A program made the position numbers and the translations under genes. 5,038 nucleotides of DNA, taken from positions 1 through 5,038 of the forward strand of contig JAITKC010000090.1 in the NCBI GenBank assembly GCA_031278665.1, read 5' to 3'. The notes below the pieces were generated by a model. It did not search any database, had not been told where the DNA came from, and saw only the letters and a list, made by a program, of their open reading frames with translations. Position 1 is the first letter of the stretch. Each line of letters starts with the position of its first letter. Shown here piece after piece: positions 1 through 5,038 of this stretch. This DNA is from Bifidobacteriaceae bacterium (GTDB lineage: Bacteria > Actinomycetota > Actinomycetes > Actinomycetales > WQXJ01).

Positions 1-81
1 AAGTTTCGGCCGCCCAGCGGGCTGCGTTTGATGTTCAGACCCGGTCCCAACAGCACGTCGACCGCTTGGTCGGCGGCCTCG
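1..81. repeat. Left copy of an exact 81-bp direct repeat inside the GH3 gene
   Basis: Bases 1-81 are identical, without a mismatch, to bases 946-1026; identity ends sharply at base 82. The copy may continue to the left of the window. The spacing of 945 bp is 315 codons, so the GH3 frame stays open through it and residues 405-430 repeat residues 90-115. This copy lies where domain 2 of the enzyme should continue, so it is the misplaced copy; the one at 946-1026 fits the normal domain order. Confidence 0.97.
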
Positions 82-1292
82 TCGAGCCCCAGGTAGACCA
101 GCACCGCCTCGGCTTGGCCGGCGGCCGCCACGGCGGCCCGCGCCAGCGCCGGGTCGCTTCGGCCGTCGCGCCTGAAGCCCGGTTGGTAGGCCGTCATCAC
201 CAGGCCGGATTGGCCGATGACGTCAAGCGTTGTCTCCAGCCGCCGCGCGTTGACGGCCGAGGAGCCGCCGCCCTGATAGCGCGGCCGGGCGGCGAAATCG
301 CCGATCACGGCCACTTTGGCGGCGGCGGGCAGCGGCAACAAGGCGCCGTCGTTCTTCAACAGCACGGCCCCGGCCGCCGCCGCCCGGCGCGCCAGGCGGT
401 GATGGGCGTCGTAATCCGCGACCGCGCGTCCGGCCGGCCGGGACGAGCGCGCCAACCGGACCACCTCCGCCGCCCGGGCGTTCAGATCGGCCCGGGACAG
501 CCGGCCGTCTTTGACGGCCGCCGCGATCTGGCGGGCGGAGGCGTAGCCGGCGGCCGGCATCTCCAGCGAGCAGCCGGCCGCCAGGGCGGCGACGATGTCG
601 TTCGAGGCGCCCCAGTCGGTCACCACGGCCCCGTCGAAACCCCATTCGCCGCGCAACACATCCGTCAACAGCCAGCGGTGCTCGCTCGCGTGGGTGCCGT
701 TGACCAGGTTGTAGGCGGCCATGATGGCGCGCGGCCGGGCCTCGCGGACGACGATCTCGAAACCGGTCAGGTAAATTTCGCGGAGCGTCCGCTGGTCGAC
801 CACCGAATTGGAGGCCATCCGCCGCGACTCCTGGTTGTTGGCGGCGAAGTGCTTGGGGCAGGCGGCCACGCCGCGCGACTGGATGCCGCGCACATAGGCG
901 GCCGCGAGTTTGCCGCTGAGCAGCGGGTCCTCGGAGAAGTATTCGAAGTTTCGGCCGCCCAGCGGGCTGCGTTTGATGTTCAGACCCGGTCCCAACAGCA
1001 CGTCGACCGCTTGGTCGGCGGCCTCGGCGCCGAGCGCGGCGCCGATTTCCTCGGCTAGTTCGACGTCCCAAGCGCAGGCCACGCAGGCCGCCACCGGAAA
1101 ACAAGTCGCCGGCAGGGACGGGCCGAGCCCGAGGTGGTCGGCCGAACCGGGCTGGCGGCGCAGCCCGTGCGGGCCGTCGGCCAACCAGATCGACCGCACC
1201 CCCCGGGCTGGCAGCGCGTGGGTTTGCCAGACGTTCCGCCCAGTCACCAGGGCCGCTTTCTCGATCAACGACCAGGCGTCCGATTCGGCCAT
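1..1292 (-). CDS. Glycoside hydrolase family 3 beta-glycosidase (BglB type), 3' end beyond the left edge and joined to a repeated segment
   Basis: This GH3 enzyme should hydrolyse terminal beta-linked sugars (beta-glucosidase or related) in the cytoplasm; no signal peptide is visible. The ATG at 1292 is preceded by GGAAGGAG (1299-1306) with a 6-nt gap. The first 430 codons are in the window. The TIM-barrel domain (about residues 10-290) shows DGPHGLR (39-45), GRNFEYFSEDP (113-123), KHFAANNQE (147-155), AAYNLVNG (192-199) and the nucleophile Asp226 in VVTDWGA. The alpha/beta-sandwich domain begins with LLKNDGALLPL (311-321) and AVIGDFA...YQGGGSS (328-345), with no PA14 insertion. After VLVYLGLDE (397-405) the family normally continues with an E-G-x-D-R region that carries the acid/base Glu. 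Here the sequence instead repeats residues 90-116 of the same protein up to the edge. Family members run about 700-850 residues with a C-terminal fibronectin-III-like domain, which is not seen. The family call is secure; substrate and true 3' structure are unknown. Confidence 0.93.
   Translation of the reverse strand, partial: MAESDAWSLIEKAALVTGRNVWQTHALPARGVRSIWLADGPHGLRRQPGSADHLGLGPSLPATCFPVAACVACAWDVELAEEIGAALGAEAADQAVDVLLGPGLNIKRSPLGGRNFEYFSEDPLLSGKLAAAYVRGIQSRGVAACPKHFAANNQESRRMASNSVVDQRTLREIYLTGFEIVVREARPRAIMAAYNLVNGTHASEHRWLLTDVLRGEWGFDGAVVTDWGASNDIVAALAAGCSLEMPAAGYASARQIAAAVKDGRLSRADLNARAAEVVRLARSSRPAGRAVADYDAHHRLARRAAAAGAVLLKNDGALLPLPAAAKVAVIGDFAARPRYQGGGSSAVNARRLETTLDVIGQSGLVMTAYQPGFRRDGRSDPALARAAVAAAGQAEAVLVYLGLDEAADQAVDVLLGPGLNIKRSPLGGRN
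946..1026. repeat. Right copy of the exact 81-bp direct repeat, in its normal GH3 position
   Basis: This copy encodes residues 90-116 of the GH3 protein, including LLGPGLNIKRSPLGGRNF, which is the expected barrel segment just before the conserved EYFSEDP motif. Its flanks on both sides are typical of the family, so I take it as the original position. The matching copy is at 1-81. Confidence 0.97.
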
Positions 1293-1537
1293 CGCGCTCT
1301 CCTTCCAGTCGCTTCGTCGGGCGGTTCGCCGACCGCGCCATCGCCCGCTCAGAGTCTGGTTGGCCGCCGCCGCGCCCGTCAAGACCGGCCCGGCGGCTGG
1401 CGGCCCCCGACCGAGTTCGGCGGTAGGCTGATTGGCTGTGTGACAGGCGGCCGCCGGGCCGCGTTTCGCCCGACTCGGCTGGCGCCGGCCGGACCGCCTG
1501 AGGCCCCAGTCGATCGCAACGAAATCAGGAGAGCGCC
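1293..1537. other. Divergent intergenic region between the GH3 and FAD-oxidoreductase genes
   Basis: These 245 bp separate two genes transcribed away from each other, so they should hold both promoters. The two ribosome binding sites are clear: GGAAGGAG at 1299-1306 for the minus-strand gene and AGGAG at 1527-1531 for the plus-strand gene. I see no convincing small ORF, structured RNA or strong operator palindrome. The stretch is as GC-rich as the genes, and GGCGGCCGCC-type short palindromes in it are expected by composition. No credible -10/-35 pair for the plus-strand gene was found. Confidence 0.6.
1353..1382 (-). promoter_or_regulatory. Weak candidate sigma-70-type promoter for the GH3 gene
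   Basis: Reading the minus strand, TTGACG (1377-1382; five of six bases match the -35 consensus) is followed after 18 bp by CAGACT (1353-1358; three of six match the -10 consensus). It lies about 60 bp before the GH3 ATG and points towards it. The -35 is good and the -10 is poor, so this is only a suggestion. Confidence 0.25.
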
Positions 1538-2827
1538 ATGGCCGCGACCGGAGACGTCGCCATTATCGGAGCCGGGATAGTCGGCTCCTCCGCCGCCTAT
1601 CAACTGGCCAAATCCGGCCGCCGGGTGGTGCTGATCGACAAAGGGGCCGGTCCCGGCTTCGGCTCGACCAGCGCCTCGAGCGCCGTCATCCGGTTTGAAT
1701 ACAGCAAACTCGAGACCGCCGCCACGGCCTGGGAGTCGCGCTTCATCTGGCGGAATCTGCGCGATTACCTTGGGGCCCCGGCGGGCGAGCAGGTGGCCGC
1801 GTTCCACCAGATCGGGATCTTGATCGTCGACTCGGTCTCCTTCACCCGCGAATACTTGCGCGGCCTGTTCGCCGAACTCGGAGTCGAACACGTCGAATAC
1901 GACCCGGCCGGTCTGCGGGCCGCCTATCCGGGCATCGACAACGGGCGCTTCTACCCGCCCAAACCGATCCGCGACGACGCGTTCTGGGAAGATCCGACGG
2001 CTTGGCTGGGCGGCGTCCTGACACCGCAGGCCGGTTTCATCGACGATCCCAGGTTGGCGGCCGAGAACTTCGCCAAGGCGGCCGAGCGACTGCGAGCCAA
2101 GACCCTCTACAAGGCGCGGGTGGTCGGCATCGGACACCGCCAAGGCAACTGGCTGCTGGAACTGGCCGACGGGTCGGCGGTCGAGGCGCCGCAGGTCGTC
2201 AACGCGGCCGGTCCGTGGTCGGGCGAAATCCTGCGCCTGGCCGGGGTGGGCGGCGAGTTCAAAGTCCGGACGCGGCCGATGCGCCAAGAGGTCCATTCGG
2301 TGGCGGCCCCGGCCGGCCGGATCGAACCGGTCGTGGTCGACGAGGATCTGGGCTATTACCTGCGGCCGGAGCCGAGCGGGTCGCTGATAGTGGGCGGGGC
2401 CGAACCGGAGTGCGACGGCTTCGACTGGGTGGACGGGCCGGTCGACGACGTCGACCTGAACCGGTCGCAAAGGCTCTTCGACGCCCAGGTGACCAGGGCG
2501 GCCCGGCGCTTTCCCGGCATCGCCATACCGCCGCGTCCGAGCGGGGTGGTCGGGGTCTACGACGTCGCCTCGGACTGGACGCCGATCTTCGACAAGACCG
2601 ACGCGCCGGGTTTCCACGTCGGCATAGGGACCTCGGGCAACTCTTTCAAACACGGGCCGTTACTGGGCGAATACCTGGCCGCGATAATCGCCGCCGGCGA
2701 CGACGGCCGCGACCACGACGCCGACCCGGTGGTTTGGCGCAGCCCGAGGACCGGCCGGGAGATCGGCCTGGGCTTCTTCTCGCGGCTGCGCCAGGCCTGG
2801 GCGACATCGGGCGGGGTCTCCGGCTGA
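1538..2827 (+). CDS. FAD-dependent oxidoreductase, DAO superfamily (sarcosine oxidase-like amine/amino-acid oxidoreductase)
   Basis: A 429-residue cytoplasmic flavoenzyme expected to oxidise the C-N bond of an amino acid or N-methylated amino acid. The ATG has AGGAG 6 nt upstream (1527-1531). The Rossmann FAD motif is GAGIVG (11-16), with the strand ending in Asp34 to hold the ribose. VVNAAGPWS (220-228) and the C-terminal GIGTSGNSFKHGP (362-374) are hallmarks of the family. By my manual alignment to monomeric sarcosine oxidase (MSOX), Arg52 and Lys371 match the Arg52/Lys348 pair that binds the substrate carboxylate. Gly339 stands where that enzyme has its flavin-linking Cys, and Ile284 where it has the oxygen-activating Lys. 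FAD is therefore probably non-covalent at that site, and the enzyme may be a dehydrogenase. It diverges from the GH3 gene and converges on the transporter gene. The exact substrate cannot be read; sarcosine, dimethylglycine, proline and other amino acids are all possible. Confidence 0.9.
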   Translation: MAATGDVAIIGAGIVGSSAAYQLAKSGRRVVLIDKGAGPGFGSTSASSAVIRFEYSKLETAATAWESRFIWRNLRDYLGAPAGEQVAAFHQIGILIVDSVSFTREYLRGLFAELGVEHVEYDPAGLRAAYPGIDNGRFYPPKPIRDDAFWEDPTAWLGGVLTPQAGFIDDPRLAAENFAKAAERLRAKTLYKARVVGIGHRQGNWLLELADGSAVEAPQVVNAAGPWSGEILRLAGVGGEFKVRTRPMRQEVHSVAAPAGRIEPVVVDEDLGYYLRPEPSGSLIVGGAEPECDGFDWVDGPVDDVDLNRSQRLFDAQVTRAARRFPGIAIPPRPSGVVGVYDVASDWTPIFDKTDAPGFHVGIGTSGNSFKHGPLLGEYLAAIIAAGDDGRDHDADPVVWRSPRTGREIGLGFFSRLRQAWATSGGVSG

Positions 2828-2845
2828 CGCGGCTGGTCGCGCCCG

Positions 2846-2862
2846 CCCCGGGGACCCCGGGG
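2846..2862. terminator. Possible GC-rich hairpin between convergent genes
   Basis: CCCCGG (2846-2851) and CCGGGG (2857-2862) can form a 6-bp stem around a 5-nt loop. An alternative outer pairing of GCCCGCC (2841-2847) with GGCGGGC (2869-2875) is also possible. It lies in the 48-bp gap between two convergent stop codons, where a bidirectional terminator would be expected. There is no T-run on either side, so it is not a classical intrinsic terminator; in a GC-rich genome such hairpins also occur by chance. Confidence 0.35.
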
Positions 2863-2875
2863 AACCAAGGCGGGC

Positions 2876-4234
2876 TCAGAATAACGTCGAGACGAAGACG
2901 GCCAGCACCGCCAGCGGGCAGAGGTACTTGATGGCGAGCTTGAGGAAGACCTGCGAGAAGCGCGACTTGACGTTACAGGCCTCGACGAACTTGTCGGCCC
3001 CCCAAACCCAGCCGACGAAGACGGCGATCACGAAAGCCCCGATCGGCAGCAGGTAGTTGTTGCAGAGCAAGTCGAAGGCGTCGAACATCGGGGTGAAAGC
3101 GAACACCGCGACGGCGGCGACGACGTTCTGGATGGCCAGGGTGATCGCCAGCGCCCAGCGGCGGCTGAGTTTGAACTGGTCCATGATCATCCCCACGCAA
3201 GCCTCTATCACGCCGGCCATGCTGGTCAGCGCCGCGAAATAGAAGCCGATGTAGAAGATCGTGCCGAAGGCCTCGCCGAATGGGATCTGATTGAAGGCGT
3301 TCGGCAGGGTCATGAAGACCAGGCCCGGTCCGGCCTGCGGCTCCAGGCCGGCGGAGAACAAGACCGGGAAGATCATGAATCCGGCCAGCAGTCCGGCCAC
3401 GACCAGCGACGAACAGACCATGGTGGCGGCGCGCGCGATCTTCTCCTTCGGATTGGCGACATACGAGCCGAACATCATCGACGCCAACATGGCGATTCCG
3501 ACGGCGAAGAACGCCTGGCCCAAAGCCGCTTGGACGGTGCCCAGGCTGAACTTCGAGAAATCGGGTTGGAGCAGGAACGTCAATCCCTGGGAGCCGCCCT
3601 CCAAAGTGAGCCCGAAGGCGATCAGGCCGATCATCACCACGGCCAGTAGCGGCAGCAGGATCTTCGACAGCAATTCGACGCCGCGCCTGACGCCGCCGGC
3701 GACGACCAGCGTGTTGATCGCCAAGTTGGCGACGCAGAACGCGGCCACCTCCCAGGGCCGCGAGACCAGTTCGTTGAAATAGGCCTCGGTGCCGGCCGCG
3801 TCCAAACCCTTCAACTCGCCGGCCGGGGTGGCCACGACGTATTTCAGGATCCAGCCGAAGATCGGGGTGATGTAGCCGATCAGAATTAAAGCGGTGGCCA
3901 GGTGCAGCCAGCCCGCGAAATGCCAGGGCCGGCCCTTCGGCTCGAGCGCCCGGTAGGCGTTGACCGCCGAGCCGCGGCCTTTGAAGCCGATCACCATCTC
4001 GGCCGCCAGCAGCGGCACGCAAATCACGGCGATTATGACGATGTAGGTGATCAGGTAGAGCGAGCCGCCGTTTTCGCCGAGCATATACGGGAAACGCCAG
4101 ATGGTGCCGACGCCGACGGCGAAGCCGATAGTGGTGATGACGAAGCCGTAAGCGGAGCTGAAGACGTTGGCGCCGCCGGGGCGGGCGTCTGGGCGGGCGA
4201 CGGCCCCCGGCGACGGCGAAGTCGGATTGGGCAT
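2876..4234 (-). CDS. Neurotransmitter:sodium symporter (NSS/SNF) family transporter, 11 predicted helices
   Basis: A 452-residue inner-membrane secondary transporter of the LeuT fold, expected to import an amino acid or related amine using sodium. The ATG at 4234 has GGAGG (4241-4245) 6 nt upstream. The family signature lies in helix 1, GFAVGVGTIWRFPY (37-50), followed by ENGGSLYL (54-61). Hydrophobic helices lie near 28-50, 58-83, 106-135, 161-183, 187-210, 236-258, 270-296, 322-350, 358-380, 387-411 and 430-452. That is 11, as in bacterial Tyt1, rather than the 12 of LeuT. Compared by eye with LeuT, the Na2 site is kept (Gly37, Val40, Ala334, Thr337, Ser338). The Na1 side chains are not: Asn27 is Thr44, Thr254 is Ala244, and Asn286 falls at Leu277 or Ser276. 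The carboxylate-contacting Tyr108 is Ile122. It follows the LacI gene by 99 bp on the same strand. Family call is secure; substrate is unknown. Confidence 0.93.
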   Translation of the reverse strand: MPNPTSPSPGAVARPDARPGGANVFSSAYGFVITTIGFAVGVGTIWRFPYMLGENGGSLYLITYIVIIAVICVPLLAAEMVIGFKGRGSAVNAYRALEPKGRPWHFAGWLHLATALILIGYITPIFGWILKYVVATPAGELKGLDAAGTEAYFNELVSRPWEVAAFCVANLAINTLVVAGGVRRGVELLSKILLPLLAVVMIGLIAFGLTLEGGSQGLTFLLQPDFSKFSLGTVQAALGQAFFAVGIAMLASMMFGSYVANPKEKIARAATMVCSSLVVAGLLAGFMIFPVLFSAGLEPQAGPGLVFMTLPNAFNQIPFGEAFGTIFYIGFYFAALTSMAGVIEACVGMIMDQFKLSRRWALAITLAIQNVVAAVAVFAFTPMFDAFDLLCNNYLLPIGAFVIAVFVGWVWGADKFVEACNVKSRFSQVFLKLAIKYLCPLAVLAVFVSTLF

Positions 4235-4284
4235 GGGGGTCCTCCAATCGGGGTTTTAGGCGGGACAAGGCGCCATTGGTCTCG

Positions 4285-4290
4285 TGTCAA
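4285..4290 (-). promoter_or_regulatory. Consensus -35 hexamer upstream of the transporter gene (weak promoter candidate)
   Basis: On the minus strand this reads TTGACA, a perfect -35 hexamer, about 50 bp before the transporter ATG in the 99-bp gap after the LacI stop. At a 16-18 bp spacing the -10 positions are poor (TTGTCC, TGTCCC). It may mark a separate promoter for the transporter, possibly an activator-dependent one, or be chance. If no promoter lies here, the transporter would be co-transcribed with the LacI gene. Confidence 0.25.
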
Positions 4291-4333
4291 AGGCAGGCTA
4301 CGCGCCAATCGTTACGGAATTGATACGCGGGCG

Positions 4334-5038
4334 TCAGCCCCGCGAACTGGCTCGGACGGTCAGCGTCGGCGGTATGGCGACCCTCCTGGCCGGGCCGTCG
4401 TAGCCGTCGATCCGTTCGATCAGCATTTCGGCCGCCGTGGCGCCGATCTCATAGGAGTGCTGGGCGATCGTGGTCACCGGCGGCTCGATCAGGTCCATCC
4501 AGGGCAGTTCGTCGAAACCGGCGACCATGACGTCTTCCGGGACGCGCCGGCCGAGGGCGCGCAGAGCCCGCAGGGCGCCGATGACGAGCCGGTTGTTGGC
4601 CGCGAACAGCGCGTCCGGCGGATCTTCGAAGTCAAACATGCGCCGCACCGCCGCCTCGCCTTGGGCCTCGCGATAGTCGGTGTGGGCGATGAATTCGGGC
4701 CTGACCGGAAATCCAAGCTCGGATATGACCTGGCGGTAGCCGGCCAGGCGCTCGCGCGCGCTCGGGGTTTCGGCGCCGCCGGTGACGCAGGCGATGCGCC
4801 CCGCCCCGGCCTCGGCCAGGTGCCTGGTCGCCAGGCGGGCGCCGGCGGCGTCGTCGCAGTGGACCGAATCCGCCGCCGCCGCCAAGTCCATCTCAAGCGA
4901 GACCACCGGAATGCCGTGGGCGGACAGGGCCGAGATGTCCGCGCCGGCGGCCGAGGCCGGGTTGAGGATGGCGCCGGCCGCCGACTGGTCGGCCAAAACC
5001 TGGAGGTATTCGGCTTGGCGCCGCGGGTCGTCGTCGGT
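4334..5038 (-). CDS. LacI-family transcriptional regulator, effector-binding domain (5' end beyond the right edge)
   Basis: The visible 234 residues are the C-terminal part of a LacI/GalR-type repressor, a cytoplasmic DNA-binding protein that responds to a small molecule, usually a sugar. The frame is open to the right edge in phase, so no start codon is visible; a TTG at 4996 is internal to the conserved fold. Counting from the edge, typical stretches are GAILNP (about 22-27), HCDDAAGARLATRHL (about 70-84), PDALFAANN (about 151-159), VPEDVMVAGFDELP (about 175-188) and PPVTTIAQ (about 195-202), ending with TLTVRASS. About 100 residues, including the helix-turn-helix and hinge, must lie outside the window. 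It precedes the transporter gene on the same strand by 99 bp, which makes the transporter a plausible target. The GH3 gene nearby would suit a sugar-responsive repressor too, but no operator was identified. Confidence 0.93.
   Translation of the reverse strand, partial: TDDDPRRQAEYLQVLADQSAAGAILNPASAAGADISALSAHGIPVVSLEMDLAAAADSVHCDDAAGARLATRHLAEAGAGRIACVTGGAETPSARERLAGYRQVISELGFPVRPEFIAHTDYREAQGEAAVRRMFDFEDPPDALFAANNRLVIGALRALRALGRRVPEDVMVAGFDELPWMDLIEPPVTTIAQHSYEIGATAAEMLIERIDGYDGPARRVAIPPTLTVRASSRG

Noticed and set aside
66..1058. 330-codon open frame on the plus strand opposite the GH3 gene
   Set aside because: It lies wholly antisense to a gene with clear GH3 motifs, encodes a Gly/Arg/Gln/His-rich protein without family features, and has no ribosome binding site. 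Long antisense frames are expected at this GC content.
223..1341. 372-codon open frame on the minus strand overlapping the GH3 gene in another frame
   Set aside because: The product is low-complexity and Arg/Gly-rich, while the frame starting at 1292 carries every GH3 motif and a good ribosome binding site.
1444..1465. GGCGGCCGCC-type palindromes in the divergent intergenic region, considered as a regulatory site or hairpin
   Set aside because: Such G/C-only palindromes recur throughout the window, including inside coding sequence, and have no positional significance here.
1379..2653. 424-codon open frame on the minus strand opposite the FAD-oxidoreductase gene
   Set aside because: It is antisense to a gene with complete DAO-family motifs, and its sequence is a composition-driven shadow.
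2002..2931. 309-codon open frame on the plus strand overlapping the end of the FAD-oxidoreductase gene
   Set aside because: It is a +1/+2 frame shadow, extremely Arg/Gly-rich, with no recognisable domain, and it runs into the convergent transporter gene.
2973..4268. 431-codon open frame on the minus strand overlapping the transporter gene
   Set aside because: It is Arg-rich and lacks membrane segments; the frame starting at 4234 has the NSS signature and 11 helices.
4275..4309. ATTGG (4275-4279) / CCAAT (4305-4309) inverted repeat around the TTGACA hexamer, considered as an operator
   Set aside because: Arms are only 5 bp, do not extend in either direction, and lack the CG-centred compact palindrome typical of LacI-family operators.
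4306..4322. CAAT-N9-ATTG partial palindrome considered as a LacI-type operator
   Set aside because: Only four bases pair on each side and the inner positions do not match; this is likely by chance.
4334..4996. A short LacI-like gene starting at TTG 4996
   Set aside because: The frame stays open with LacI-like sequence from 4996 to the right edge, so this TTG is an internal Leu codon of a longer, cut-off gene.

Overview
The window is about two-thirds G+C, with strong G/C third-position bias, GGAGG-type ribosome binding sites about 6 nt before ATG starts, and long spurious antisense frames. This fits a high-GC bacterium, most likely an actinomycete. That assignment rests on composition and general protein flavour only; there is no marker gene, and the lineage below phylum cannot be read from here.

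The layout is four genes, two of them cut by the window edges. Positions 1-1292 (minus) carry the first 430 codons of a cytoplasmic GH3 beta-glycosidase of the BglB type. A 245-bp divergent intergenic region (1293-1537) separates it from a DAO-superfamily FAD-dependent amine/amino-acid oxidoreductase (1538-2827, plus). That gene converges, across a 48-bp GC-rich hairpin region, on a neurotransmitter:sodium symporter (NSS) family transporter with 11 predicted membrane helices (2876-4234, minus). Upstream of the transporter and on the same strand is the effector-binding part of a LacI-family regulator (4334-5038, minus), whose DNA-binding domain lies beyond the right edge.

Taken together, this looks like a catabolic locus: a glycosidase, a small-molecule transporter, a flavoenzyme that oxidises an amine or amino acid, and a sugar-type repressor. 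No shared pathway is demonstrated. The transporter and oxidoreductase could form an uptake-and-oxidation pair, and the LacI protein could control the transporter, the glycosidase or both.

Two observations deserve a second look. First, the left edge holds an exact 81-bp direct copy of an internal stretch of the same GH3 gene, 945 bp apart and in frame. It joins the N-terminal barrel sequence to the point where the second domain should continue, so this is either an assembly artefact or a real rearrangement. Second, the transporter keeps the Na2 sodium site of the LeuT fold but appears to have lost the side chains of the Na1 site and the tyrosine that contacts the substrate carboxylate, suggesting unusual ion coupling or substrate. 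I found no RNA genes, CRISPR array, insertion sequence or other mobile element.
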